Shown: in pieces, positions 18,616-27,013 of the stretch
How positions within the stretch are numbered: the stretch's first letter is position 1
Layout: each line of letters opens with the position of its first letter
Source of the DNA: Paracoccaceae bacterium
Lineage (GTDB): Bacteria; Pseudomonadota; Alphaproteobacteria; Rhodobacterales; Rhodobacteraceae
Length of the DNA stretch: 35,759 bases
Reading direction: 5' to 3'
NCBI GenBank assembly: GCA_023260655.1
Contig: JALQUU010000029.1
Span: 1-35,759, forward strand
Notes under the pieces: generated by a model
The model's database searches: none
What the model saw: the letters and a program-made list of their open reading frames with translations, nothing else
What the model was told of the DNA's origin: nothing
Translations under genes and position numbers: made by a program

Positions 18616-20541
18616 TCAGGCCCTGAGGCCAAGCATTTTGACGCCCAGCACTTCGAGGACTTTTGCCTCGATGTGTTCCGCGTTCATTTGCGCGACGGCA
18701 TACATGTCTTCGGCGCTGGCCTGATCGATAAAGGTGTCCGGCAAGACCATGGAGCGGAAGCGGAGGCCATTGTCGAAGACGCCCTCATCGGCCAAAAGCT
18801 GCGCGACGTGGCTACCGAAGCCGCCGACGGCGCCTTCCTCGATGGTGATGAGGGCTTCGTGATCTGCGGCGAGTTTCAAGATGAGATCACGGTCGAGCGG
18901 TTTGGCGAAGCGGGCGTCGGCGACGGTGAGGGAAATCCCGCGGCCTTCGAGCGCTTCGGCGGCTTTCATCACTTCCGACAGGCGTGTGCCGAAGGAAAGA
19001 ACGGCGACGCCTTTGCCTTGGCGGATCATGCGGCCCTTGCCGATTTCGAGGGGAATGCCGCGTTCAGGCATTTCAACGCCGACGCCTTCGCCGCGCGGGA
19101 AGCGGAAGGCGATGGGCCCATCATCATGGGCGGCGGCAGTGGCGACCATGTGCACGAGTTCTGCTTCATCGGCGGCGGCCATCACGACCATGCCGGGCAG
19201 ATTGGCGAGGAAGGCGGTGTCGAAGCTGCCTGCGTGGGTCGCCCCATCGGCGCCTACGAGGCCTGCGCGGTCGATCGCGAAGCGGACGGGGAGGCGCTGG
19301 ATTGCAACATCGTGCACGACCTGATCGTAGCCGCGCTGAAGGAAGGTGGAATACATTGCGCAGAAGGGTTTCAGGCCGCCTGCCGCCAATGCGGCGGAGA
19401 ACGTCACGCCGTGCTGTTCGGCGATACCCACATCGAAGCAGCGCGACGGGTAGCGTTCGGCAAAGAGGTTGAGGCCTGTGCCATCGGGCATGGCGGCGGT
19501 GACGGCGCAAATCCCGCTATCCTCGGCGGCTTCTTTCAGGAGCGCTTTGGCGAAAACCGAGGTGTAGGACGGCGCATTGGAAGGTGCTTTGACTTGCTCG
19601 CCGGTCAGCACGTCGAACTTTGCTGTGGCATGGCCCTTGTCGCGGGCGCGCTCGGCGGGGGCGTAGCCTTTGCCCTTCTTGGTGAGCACGTGGATCAGCA
19701 TCGGGCCGTTGGCGCGGGCTTTTACGGTGCGGAGCACCGGAAGGAGTTGTTCAAGGTCGTGGCCATCAATCGGGCCGACATAGGAGAAGCCCAGGGCCTC
19801 GAACATCGTGCCGCCCACGGCCATGCCTTTCAGCATGTCTTTCGCGCGCTTTGCGCCTTCACGGAAGGGTTCGGGAAGCAGGGAAACCGCGCCTTTGGCG
19901 GCGGCTTTCAATTCCTGGAAAGGCTCGCCTGCATAGAGGCGCGAGAGGTAGGACGAGAGCGCGCCGACGGGGGGCGCGATGGACATATCATTGTCGTTCA
20001 GGATGACAAAGAGGCGTTTCTTCAGGTGGCCTGCGTTGTTCATCGCCTCGAAGGCCATGCCTGCCGACATGGAACCGTCGCCGATCACGGCAATCGCGTC
20101 ACCTAGCCCGCCTTCGCAAGACCCGCCCAGATCACGGGCAACGGAGAAACCGAGGGCGGCGGAAATGGAGGTTGAGGAGTGCGCGGCACCGAAGGGATCG
20201 TAGGGGCTTTCGGAGCGCTTGGTGAAGCCGGAAAGGCCATCTTTCTGGCGGAGGGTGCGAATGCGGTCACGGCGACCCGTGAGGATTTTGTGGGGGTAGC
20301 ACTGGTGGCCGACGTCCCAGATGAGCTTGTCTTTCGGGGTGTCGAAAACGGCATGGAGTGCGACGGTGAGTTCGACCACGCCCAAGCCCGCGCCAAGGTG
20401 CCCGCCAGTGACCGAGACAGCAGAAATGGTTTCCGTGCGCAATTCGTCTGCCACGCGCTTCAACTCGGCATCGCTCAGGCGCTTGAGATCAGCGGGCGAT
20501 TGCACAAGGTCAAGCGTGGGTGTCAGCGGTTTGGGGCTCAT
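18616..20541 (-). CDS. dxs: 1-deoxy-D-xylulose-5-phosphate synthase
   Basis: Dxs condenses pyruvate and glyceraldehyde-3-phosphate, the first step of the MEP isoprenoid pathway, using thiamine diphosphate. The 641-residue length is standard. Visible features are [16 protein letters not shown] with the active His near 48, the TPP/Mg motif [18 protein letters not shown] near 154-171 ending in NDN at 182-184, and a transketolase pyrimidine-binding domain with [14 protein letters not shown] and [18 protein letters not shown]. It follows ispA by 22 bases, so isoprenoid precursor and prenyl-chain genes are co-transcribed with xseB. The frame is intact. Confidence 0.97.
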   Translation of the reverse strand: MSPKPLTPTLDLVQSPADLKRLSDAELKRVADELRTETISAVSVTGGHLGAGLGVVELTVALHAVFDTPKDKLIWDVGHQCYPHKILTGRRDRIRTLRQKDGLSGFTKRSESPYDPFGAAHSSTSISAALGFSVARDLGGSCEGGLGDAIAVIGDGSMSAGMAFEAMNNAGHLKKRLFVILNDNDMSIAPPVGALSSYLSRLYAGEPFQELKAAAKGAVSLLPEPFREGAKRAKDMLKGMAVGGTMFEALGFSYVGPIDGHDLEQLLPVLRTVKARANGPMLIHVLTKKGKGYAPAERARDKGHATAKFDVLTGEQVKAPSNAPSYTSVFAKALLKEAAEDSGICAVTAAMPDGTGLNLFAERYPSRCFDVGIAEQHGVTFSAALAAGGLKPFCAMYSTFLQRGYDQVVHDVAIQRLPVRFAIDRAGLVGADGATHAGSFDTAFLANLPGMVVMAAADEAELVHMVATAAAHDDGPIAFRFPRGEGVGVEMPERGIPLEIGKGRMIRQGKGVAVLSFGTRLSEVMKAAEALEGRGISLTVADARFAKPLDRDLILKLAADHEALITIEEGAVGGFGSHVAQLLADEGVFDNGLRFRSMVLPDTFIDQASAEDMYAVAQMNAEHIEAKVLEVLGVKMLGLRA

Positions 20542-20563
20542 GGCTTCCCCCTATGCGGGTGGC

Positions 20564-21433
20564 TCAGGTCTCGCGGGCGATAACGAAGCGCGCGGCTTCG
20601 CGCAAGCAATCTGCGTCTGTTCCATAGGTATTTAAAGCGTCGCAGCCTTGTTGCACAAGGTCTGCAGCGCGGCGCTTTGCCTCGGCTAGACCGAGGAGAG
20701 AGACGAAAGTGGCTTTTCCGGCATTGGCATCCTTGCGGAGTGCTTTGCCGACTTTCGCGGCATCGCCTTCAACGTCGAGCACGTCATCCCAGATCTGGAA
20801 GGCGCGACCAAGGCAACGGCCGTAGGTTTGCAGGGCGGAGGTATCCGCCCCGGCCATCCGAGCGCCTGCCATGGCGGACCATTCGATGAGTGCGCCGGTT
20901 TTTCCGGCTTGCAGGGTTTCGATCTCGGTAAGGGTCAGTGGTTCGGGCGCGGATTCTGCAGCGATGTCGAGCGCCTGACCGCCGACCATTCCACGCACTC
21001 CGGATGCTTCCGCGAGGCTCAGGGCAAGGGCGACGCGGGCTTCGGGGGAGCAATCGACGGAAAGGGCGAGTTGGAAGGCCAGAGATTGCAGGGCGTCGCC
21101 TGCGAGAACGGCCGTAGCTTCATCCCACTTGCGATGAACCGTTGGTTGGCCGCGACGAAGGTCGTCGTCATCCATGCAGGGCAGATCGTCATGAATGAGG
21201 CTGTAGGCGTGGAGCGCTTCGATTGCGGAAGCGGCGGGTGCTGCGGCGCTGGCGTCGATTCCGTGCAGCCGCGCGCTTTCCATCACCAGAAACGCCCGAA
21301 GGCCTTTGCCGCCTGTGACGGCGTAGGCCATGGCTTCGGCTACGGGCAGGTCGACCCTGCTCAAGGCCGATACAATCCCGTGCTCCGCGAGGAGACGGGC
21401 AGATTTCAAGGCGCTCGGAAAATCGGCCAGCAT
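20564..21433 (-). CDS. ispA: polyprenyl (geranyl/farnesyl) diphosphate synthase
   Basis: The 289-residue trans-prenyltransferase couples IPP to allylic diphosphates. Visible motifs are GGKGLRAFLVMES, the first Asp-rich motif in HDDLPCMDDDDLRRGQPT, and the second DDVLDVEGD in FQIWDDVLDVEGDAAKVGK. Product length is probably geranyl/farnesyl, from overall similarity and the xseB-ispA-dxs context; it is not proven. The start at 21431-21433 lies one base after the xseB stop. An alternative ATG four codons upstream (21445) overlaps xseB, and no strong ribosome site separates the two. Confidence 0.92.
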   Translation of the reverse strand: MLADFPSALKSARLLAEHGIVSALSRVDLPVAEAMAYAVTGGKGLRAFLVMESARLHGIDASAAAPAASAIEALHAYSLIHDDLPCMDDDDLRRGQPTVHRKWDEATAVLAGDALQSLAFQLALSVDCSPEARVALALSLAEASGVRGMVGGQALDIAAESAPEPLTLTEIETLQAGKTGALIEWSAMAGARMAGADTSALQTYGRCLGRAFQIWDDVLDVEGDAAKVGKALRKDANAGKATFVSLLGLAEAKRRAADLVQQGCDALNTYGTDADCLREAARFVIARET

Positions 21434-21434
21434 T

Positions 21435-21677
21435 TTAGCCAGCATTGAAGGGCGTAGAACCGTTCGGCTGACCTTCGCCATCCAGCGTGATCTGCGAGAC
21501 CTTTTCTTCGGCCGCGCGCAGCTTCGCTTCGCAGTGCTTTTTCAGGTCTGCACCACGGGTGTAGAGTGCGATGGACTGATCGAGGGGAACGTCACCGCGT
21601 TCGAGCTGGCCCACAACGCGTTCCAGTTCGGCCATGGCTTGCTCGAAGCTCATTTCGCTGATCGGTGCTTCGGACAT
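21435..21677 (-). CDS. xseB: exodeoxyribonuclease VII small subunit
   Basis: The 80-residue protein is the small subunit of exonuclease VII, a single-strand DNase. The family core MSFEQAMAELERVVGQLERG followed by DVPLDQSIALYTRGADLKKHCEAKL is complete. The start is ATG at 21675-21677 with AGGAGAG upstream; the longer upstream reading has no ribosome site and lacks family similarity. First gene of the xseB-ispA-dxs transcript, a common arrangement in alphaproteobacteria. The intergenic 21678-21773 lies between this gene and the divergent broken kinase gene. Confidence 0.95.
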   Translation of the reverse strand: MSEAPISEMSFEQAMAELERVVGQLERGDVPLDQSIALYTRGADLKKHCEAKLRAAEEKVSQITLDGEGQPNGSTPFNAG

Positions 21678-21773
21678 GGGGCTCTCCTGTTTGCAACTTG
21701 TTGCACCATAGAGATAGGCGATGCGGTGTTCAATTCGGTTGACCTTTCTCCGGCGGAGTTTGAATCTGCCCAA

Positions 21774-22720
21774 ATGGGAAAACGACGCGACAATACCCGT
21801 TATGCGGCTGCGCAGGTGGCGCTGAATCTGGAAGAGGCGATCGCCTCTTTGCCGGAGTTCGAGGGTGCCGAAGTTTTGGAGCTATTGCGGTTTGTTCCGG
21901 GATCGCGGGGGCTGTTTTCGGGCACGTTGCAGGGACGGCCAGTGGTCTTCCGGGTGTTCATCGGGCCGGATGCGCGGGGTGATGCGGCCAAGGAATGGGC
22001 GGAATTGACGCGTGCCTGGGCCTATATGCAGGGGCCCGACTTTCTCGTGCCGGAGCCTTTGGGCTATGCCGAGGGGCAGTGGTTTTACGCAATGCAACAG
22101 GTGAGCGGCGCGCTGCTGTTGCGCCATATTGCGCGGCAAGAGCCGGAAGAGCAGCTGCGCCTCATCGGGCGAGCGGGTGAGTGGTATTCGACATATATCG
22201 CGCCGACGCAGAATTTGGGTAAGGCGCGGCCAACGCGGTGGCTCAATCTGGCCGAAAAGGCTATGCTGGCGCAGCCGCATCCGTCTCTAGCAAGGCTGGA
22301 AGTGGGCATCTTCGCGGAAGCCCAGCGGTTGGCGGATCGGCTTTCGAAGGGGAAATGGCATTCCGCAATTTGCATGGTGATTTCCACCTCAACAACCTGT
22401 TCATCCGGAAGGATGCGCTCACCGGATTTGATCTTGGCGGGGCGGGAACACCCCCTGCGGCGAAGGACATCGCGAGGGCTTTGGTGCACATGGCGCGGCG
22501 CGGGGTTTTGCCTTCGGGTTAGCGGCGGTTCGGTGTGGACGCTGAAGCCTATGCCCGAATGGAGGTTGCGCTGCCGGAGGCTGATCACGCTTTGGCGCTG
22601 CCGTTCTTCGTTGCGGTCGATACGCTGGCGCGGGTCGAGCAACTGCACCTAGCTGAGGAACAGTTGGCGCTGGCGGAAGCGATGGAAGTGGGCTTACTCG
22701 GAGATCTGAAGCAGCTTTAG
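21774..22720 (+). pseudogene. aminoglycoside-phosphotransferase-type kinase, frameshifted and with an internal stop
   Basis: The frame from the ATG at 21774 encodes a kinase-like N-lobe (LFSGTLQGRPVVFRVFIG) and helical part up to EAQRLADRLSKG near 22350. The C-lobe continues in another frame as MAFRNLHGDFHLNNLF with the Brenner-type catalytic HGDFHLNN, then TGFDLGGAGTPPAAKDIARA. Restoring one G in the GGGG run near 22350 joins them. Beyond that, an in-frame TAG at 22520-22522 precedes further plausible coding (VDAEAYARMEVALPEADHALALP to LLGDLKQL) ending at 22720. Two independent lesions make a real pseudogene likely. The start lacks a clear ribosome site. The 3' end overlaps the convergent deacetylase gene by 4 bases. 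The substrate of the ancestral kinase is unknown. Confidence 0.75.
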
Positions 22721-23646
22721 GCGCGCATCAGGGCCGAGACGTGTGCTGCGGCGCTTTCGGAGAGCGCATCCAGATCGTAGCCGCCTTCCAGAACCGAAAC
22801 GACACGGCCTTCGCAATGCTTGGCGGCCAAGGCGCAGAGCTTTTCGGTTAGCCAGACGAAATCCTTCTTGCGCCAGTTAAGATTGGCCAAGGGATCGGCG
22901 GCATGGGCGTCGAAGCCTGCGGAGATCAGGATGAGTTCGGGAGCGAAGGCGTCGATCTTCGGGAAGACTTCGGCCTCATAGACGCGCTGCATATGCGCGC
23001 CATCGGACTCTGGGGGGAGGGGCAGGTTGTGGATCTGCCCATGCGCGCCACGTTCTTCAGGTGCACCTGTGCCGGGCCAGAGCGGCATCTGGTGGGAGGA
23101 GAAGAAGAGCGCGCGGCTTTCGTTCCAGAGAAGGTCTTGTGTGCCGTTACCGTGGTGCACGTCGAAATCCACGACGGCAACGCGCGACAACCCGTGCCGC
23201 TCCATCGCGTGGCGTGCGGCGATGGCAACGCTACCGAAGAGGCAGAAGCCCATCATGAGCGCGGTTTCGGCGTGGTGCCCCGGGGGGCGGGCGGCGACGA
23301 AGGAGTTTTTCACCTCATCAGCCAAAACGGCATCAACAGCTGCTACGGCACCACCTACCGCGCGGCGGGCGGCTTGCATCGAACCGGGGGACATGTGGGT
23401 GTCTTCGTCGAGGCGGCGCGTGCCGCTTGCAGGTTCGGCAGCGATGATCTGGTCGATATAGGCCTGCGGATGGCAGAGGCTGATATCGGCATCTGTGCCC
23501 AAGGGGCACTCACGGCGATCAAGACCCGCGAACTCGGGTGCATCGAGGCGCGCGCGGATGCGATTCAGGCGCGCCACCTGTTCGGGGTGCCCCATGGGCG
23601 TGACATGGTTTTCGCAATCATCGTGGGTGAAGAAGGCGGTTGTCAT
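22717..23646 (-). CDS. histone-deacetylase-family (acetoin utilisation-type) amidohydrolase
   Basis: The 309-residue protein is a zinc-dependent deacetylase of the HDAC/AcuC/acetylpolyamine family. Zinc and catalytic residues are seen in ARPPGHHAETALMMGFC (tandem His), VVDFDVHHGNGTQD and ISAGFDAHAADPLANL, with the GGYD motif in LEGGYDLDAL near the C-terminus. It begins 21 bases after petR, so it may share that transcript. It could deacetylate proteins or small acetylamides; sequence alone does not decide. The frame is intact. Confidence 0.92.
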   Translation of the reverse strand: MTTAFFTHDDCENHVTPMGHPEQVARLNRIRARLDAPEFAGLDRRECPLGTDADISLCHPQAYIDQIIAAEPASGTRRLDEDTHMSPGSMQAARRAVGGAVAAVDAVLADEVKNSFVAARPPGHHAETALMMGFCLFGSVAIAARHAMERHGLSRVAVVDFDVHHGNGTQDLLWNESRALFFSSHQMPLWPGTGAPEERGAHGQIHNLPLPPESDGAHMQRVYEAEVFPKIDAFAPELILISAGFDAHAADPLANLNWRKKDFVWLTEKLCALAAKHCEGRVVSVLEGGYDLDALSESAAAHVSALMRA

Positions 23647-23667
23647 GGACGGGTTCCCTCGGGTGGA

Positions 23668-24378
23668 TCAATCAGGGGCAAGCATGTAGCCCGCGCCCCG
23701 AACAGTTTGCAGGTAACGTGGCTGTTTGGGATCGGGTTCGATCTTGCGGCGGAGGCGGGTGATCTGGACGTCGACGGCGCGTTCCTGCGCTGCCGAAGCG
23801 CCGCTGCTCCGGCCGAGATCTTCGACAAGCTGGCTGCGGGAGAGGGGCGAGCCCGGTTGTGCGGCGAAGAGCTTCATCAACTGTGCTTCGGTGCCGGTGA
23901 GGCGGATCAGGGTCTGGCCTTGCCAGAGTTCGGCGCGGGCGACGTCGTAGCGGACGGGGCCGAGGTGCAGGACTTTCGGGCCGGTATCGACGGGAACGGG
24001 TTCGGGCATGCGGCGGAGGATCGAGTTGATCCGGAGCAGCAGTTCTTTCGGTTCGAACGGCTTGGCGAGGTAATCGTCCGCGCCTGCTTCCAGCCCTCGG
24101 ATGCGGTCTTCGGTTTCGCCTTTTGCGGTGAGCAGAAGGATCGGCACGCGGCTTTTTTCGCGGATGGTACGGGTGAAGCTGATGCCGTCTTCACCGGGCA
24201 TCATCACATCCATGACCAGAAGATCAAATTCGAGGCCAGCCATAAGACGACCCGCGTGGGACGCATCGCGCACGGTGGACACGAGGAAGCCATGCCGCAT
24301 CAGGAATTTCGCCAGCAGCGTGCGGATGCGCTCATCGTCATCGACGATGAGAAGGTGGGGTTGGGGATCGGCGCTCAT
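23668..24378 (-). CDS. petR: OmpR-type response regulator, PetR-like
   Basis: The 236-residue protein has a receiver domain (LLIVDDDERIR, phospho-acceptor Asp57 in LLVMDVMMPG, Thr in LLLTAKG, Lys in YLAKPFEP) and a C-terminal winged helix (about 130-233, with QITRLRRKIEPDPKQPRYLQ and TVRGAGYML). The neighbouring MarR gene (petP), overlapping by 4 bases, matches the petP-petR pair described in Rhodobacter capsulatus, where PetR is needed for cytochrome bc1 synthesis. No histidine kinase is adjacent. Orthology is by context and length; the function here is inferred. Confidence 0.85.
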   Translation of the reverse strand: MSADPQPHLLIVDDDERIRTLLAKFLMRHGFLVSTVRDASHAGRLMAGLEFDLLVMDVMMPGEDGISFTRTIREKSRVPILLLTAKGETEDRIRGLEAGADDYLAKPFEPKELLLRINSILRRMPEPVPVDTGPKVLHLGPVRYDVARAELWQGQTLIRLTGTEAQLMKLFAAQPGSPLSRSQLVEDLGRSSGASAAQERAVDVQITRLRRKIEPDPKQPRYLQTVRGAGYMLAPD

Positions 24379-24872
24379 ACCCCGCTTTCCTTCAGGCTGA
24401 GATAGCGGCGACGCATTTCAGGATCCATCATCGCTTCGAGCACAGTGCGGAAGCCTGCGACGGCTTGCGGACCTGCAGCGCGGTAGGCGGAACGCATGCG
24501 GGCGCGCTGGGCGTCGGACAATTTACGTTCAAGCGCCTCGCCTTTTTCGGTGAGGTAGAGATGGCGTTCGCGCTTGTCGACTTTGCCGACCCGCGCCTCG
24601 ACTAGTTCATCTTCGACCAGAGACCGCAGTACGCGGTTCAGCGACTGCTTGGTGACGCAGAGAATGGCGAGGAGGTTATTCACCGTGGTTCCGGGGGCGC
24701 GGTTGATGAAGTGGATGGCGCGATGGTGGGCGCGGCCATAGGCCATGGTGGCGAGGATGCGATCGGGATCCGCAGTGAAACTCTGATAAGCAAAGAATAC
24801 GGCCTCGATGCCTTGGCGGAGTTGTTCATCCGTCAAGAAAAGAAGGGTTTCGCCGCCTGAGCTCTCGGACAT
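24375..24872 (-). CDS. petP: MarR-type regulator, PetP-like
   Basis: The 165-residue protein has a MarR winged-helix fold: AYGRAHHRAIHFINRAPGTT, the recognition region AILCVTKQSLNRVLRSLVED, and the wing VGKVDKRERHLYLTEKGEAL. It overlaps petR by 4 bases. The start at 24870-24872 (MSESSGGET) is preferred to an upstream ATG by five codons; neither has a strong ribosome site. Divergent from ilvE, with 164 bases between them holding a TTGACA at 24925-24930. It may sense redox or organic ligands; no ligand can be read from the sequence. Confidence 0.82.
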   Translation of the reverse strand: MSESSGGETLLFLTDEQLRQGIEAVFFAYQSFTADPDRILATMAYGRAHHRAIHFINRAPGTTVNNLLAILCVTKQSLNRVLRSLVEDELVEARVGKVDKRERHLYLTEKGEALERKLSDAQRARMRSAYRAAGPQAVAGFRTVLEAMMDPEMRRRYLSLKESGV

Positions 24873-25036
24873 GACCGCACCGTGCAAGGTTCTCTAAAGT
24901 TCCGGACAGTTTAAGTCAGTCTTGTTGACATTCCAAGAACCAACTGTTAGCCATCCTCCGATTTGGCGCAAGATTATGTCACCAACGCGTGAGTCTGGCG
25001 CAATAAATGAAAAGGTTTGCCGGAGGAGGCTTGGGC

Positions 25037-25903
25037 ATGGCTGCGTATGATGATCGCGATGGGAAGATTTGGCTGGATGGTAAACTGGTGGATTGGCGTT
25101 CGGCCAATGTGCACCTTCTGACGCATGCTCTGCATTACGCCTCTTCAGTCTTCGAAGGGGAGCGCTGCTACAGCGGCATGATCTTCAAGAGCCGCCTGCA
25201 TTCCGAGCGCCTGCACTACTCGGCGAACTGCCTTGATTTCGAAGTGCCCTATTCGGTGGACGAGCTTGAAGCGGCGAAATACGCGATGCTTGAAGCGAAC
25301 GGCTGGAAAGATGCCTATGTGCGCGCCTTTGCTTGGCGTGGTGCGGGTGACGATATGGGCGTTTCGGCGCGCCGTAATCCGGTTCGCGTGGCTGTCGCTG
25401 GCTGGGAGTGGGGCAACTACTACGGTGACGCGAAGATGAAGGGCGCGAAGCTCGACATTTCCAAGTGGCGCCGCCCCGATCCGCAAACGGCCCCGAGCCA
25501 TGCGAAGGCCGCTGGTCTTTACATGATCTGCACGATGGCCAAGCATGCGGCCGAGGCCAAGGGCTGCTCGGATGCGATGATGTTCGACTATCGCGGCTAT
25601 GTCGCCGAGGCGACGGGCGCGAACATCTTCTTCGTCAAGAACGGCGAAGTGCACACGCCGAAGCCTGATTGCTTCCTCAACGGCATTACCCGCCAGACCG
25701 TGATTGGCATGCTCAAGGAAAAGGGTGTGAACGTGATCGAACGTCACATCATGCCGGACGAGTTGGAAGGGTTCGAGCAGTGCTGGTTGACGGGCACGGC
25801 GGCAGAAGTGACACCGGTTGGCCACATTGGTGACTACACCTTCGAAGTTGGCGCGCTGACGCGCGACATTTCGGAAAGCTACGAGAAGCTTGTGCGTTCG
25901 TAA
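25037..25903 (+). CDS. ilvE: branched-chain amino acid aminotransferase
   Basis: The 288-residue fold-type IV PLP enzyme transfers the amino group to 2-oxo acids of Val, Leu and Ile. Visible are HYASSVFEGERCY near 33-44, the Schiff-base Lys157 in APSHAKAAGLY, EATGANIFFVKNGEVHTP and the phosphate-binding LTGTAAEVTPVG. The start ATG at 25037 is chosen for GGAGGAGG ten bases upstream; an earlier in-frame ATG at 25007 has no site. A strong hairpin follows at 25927. Adjacent petP/petR on the other strand is a usual Rhodobacterales neighbour. Confidence 0.95.
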   Translation: MAAYDDRDGKIWLDGKLVDWRSANVHLLTHALHYASSVFEGERCYSGMIFKSRLHSERLHYSANCLDFEVPYSVDELEAAKYAMLEANGWKDAYVRAFAWRGAGDDMGVSARRNPVRVAVAGWEWGNYYGDAKMKGAKLDISKWRRPDPQTAPSHAKAAGLYMICTMAKHAAEAKGCSDAMMFDYRGYVAEATGANIFFVKNGEVHTPKPDCFLNGITRQTVIGMLKEKGVNVIERHIMPDELEGFEQCWLTGTAAEVTPVGHIGDYTFEVGALTRDISESYEKLVRS

Positions 25904-25926
25904 GCGAACCGGAGCAATTGGCATGA

Positions 25927-25950
25927 AAGGGCGGGAGCGATCCCGCCCTT
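25927..25950 (+). terminator. ilvE terminator hairpin
   Basis: A 10-bp perfect stem (25927-25936 with 25941-25950) with a GCGA loop lies 24 bases after the ilvE stop. The following sequence is only moderately T-rich. Confidence 0.8.
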
Positions 25951-26054
25951 AACGCGTTTCGCTTTAGTGTTGAAACGGCAGAAACGCTTTAAGTTTATGA
26001 TTTGACGCATTTCTTAACCGAAAAAGTCTATCAACTTTTTCTCGAAATGCTCTA
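25951..26054. repeat. alphaproteobacterial intergenic repeat-like element with nested stems
   Basis: The AT-rich stretch contains TTTGACGCATTTC, then an inner 8-bp stem (26020-26027 with 26034-26041), then CTCGAAATGCTCTAG. An outer perfect stem pairs 26007-26013 with 26044-26050. The phrase order strongly resembles a dispersed intergenic repeat I recall from alphaproteobacterial genomes (a GACGCATTT...CGAAATGCTCTA frame). Its end overlaps the stop codon of the following minus-strand gene. It could also act as a terminator for that gene. Confidence 0.6.
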
Positions 26055-26903
26055 GTCGTCTCCGAGAGCGAGAATGCTTGCGAGACCGCTGCGGTAGTCG
26101 GGATGGATCAGGCGAACGCAGAGTTCAGACTTGATCCGGTCATTCCGTACGCGCTTTGACTCCGCGTAGAAGCTGCGCGCCATGGGTGTCATCTCTGCCT
26201 CGTCATAGGCGACTTCGGGCGGTGGCGGCAGACCGAGGAGATGGGCGGCGTGGGTGAGCACATCTTCGGGTGGGGCGGGGTCATCATCGCAGACGTTATA
26301 GGCCGCGCCCGGATTGGGGTGGTTGATGGAGCCTTCCAGAACCTGCGCGATGTCATCGACATGGGTTCGGGAAAATACTTGGCCTTCCTTGATGATCCGC
26401 CTTGCAGTGCCGTTTCGAACCTTTTCGAACGGGCCGCGTCCGGGGCCATAAATGCCGGCGAGGCGGAAGATGTGGAGCGGGAGGCCGGGGATTGCCTGCC
26501 ATTCGGCTTCGGCTTTCACACGCGCGCGGCCGCGTTCGGTGGACGGGGTGAGCGGCGTTGTTTCATCGACCCAGCCGCCTTGGTGATCGCCGTAAACTCC
26601 GGTGGTGGAGAGGTAGCCGGCCCATTCAAGAGGGGCTCCTGCGATGGCTGTACGATACTGTCGCAAGACCGGATCGCCGTCACGGTCGGGTGCGATGGAG
26701 GTCAGGAAGTGCGTGGCTGATGCCAGCGCTTCTTCAATCTCGGGCGATCCAAAGATCAGCGGATTGATTCCCTCCGCGCGCAGCTTTTCGGCGGTTTCGG
26801 CGCTGCGGGTGGTGCCGGAGATGCGCCAACCTTGCGGCAAAAGCCGTTTGGCCAGTGCTGCCGCCGAATAGCCGTGACCGAAAGAAATCAAATGCTTGCT
26901 CAT
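26052..26903 (-). CDS. NAD(P)-dependent epimerase/dehydratase-like SDR protein
   Basis: The 283-residue protein is an extended short-chain dehydrogenase relative (YeeZ-like). It has an N-terminal nucleotide-binding glycine loop ISFGHGYSAAALAKRL near residues 6-21, the segment YLSTTGVYGDHQGGWVDE, and the later IFRLAGIYGPGRGPFEKV. A full YxxxK catalytic pair is not obvious (YGDHQG follows STTGV), as is common in this subgroup. The start ATG at 26901-26903 lies divergent from the paa operon across a 110-base regulatory gap. The substrate is unknown; no link to phenylacetate is evident. Confidence 0.8.
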   Translation of the reverse strand: MSKHLISFGHGYSAAALAKRLLPQGWRISGTTRSAETAEKLRAEGINPLIFGSPEIEEALASATHFLTSIAPDRDGDPVLRQYRTAIAGAPLEWAGYLSTTGVYGDHQGGWVDETTPLTPSTERGRARVKAEAEWQAIPGLPLHIFRLAGIYGPGRGPFEKVRNGTARRIIKEGQVFSRTHVDDIAQVLEGSINHPNPGAAYNVCDDDPAPPEDVLTHAAHLLGLPPPPEVAYDEAEMTPMARSFYAESKRVRNDRIKSELCVRLIHPDYRSGLASILALGDD

Positions 26904-26940
26904 AGGGTGATCCTGCCATGGCGTGGCGGCGGGTTAAAGC

Positions 26941-26976
26941 GTTACAAAAAACTCTTTAAGAATGATTTTTTGTAAC
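26941..26976. promoter_or_regulatory. 11-bp inverted repeat upstream of paaA
   Basis: GTTACAAAAAA (26941-26951) and its exact reverse complement (26966-26976) are separated by 14 bases. It may be an operator with widely spaced half-sites or an mRNA hairpin reading towards the SDR gene. Confidence 0.55.
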
Positions 26977-26988
26977 ATATAATATGTT
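26974..26988 (+). promoter_or_regulatory. palindrome over the paaA -10 element
   Basis: AACATAT-A-ATATGTT is a perfect 15-base palindrome with a perfect TATAAT at 26978-26983. A second palindrome GTTCA-A-TGAAC (26986-26996) partly overlaps it. A regulator binding here would block the promoter. It does not resemble the TGCA box sites. Confidence 0.6.
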
Positions 26989-27013
26989 CAATGAACGGGA
27001 GGAGCCAACCGCC

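Noticed and set aside
22903-24405. 500-residue plus-strand frame opposite the deacetylase and petR
   Set aside because: It spans two well-identified minus-strand genes and shows no motif.
24925-24953. TTGACA at 24925 as the ilvE promoter
   Set aside because: The -35 is perfect, but no convincing -10 is found at the right distance; only mentioned, not called.
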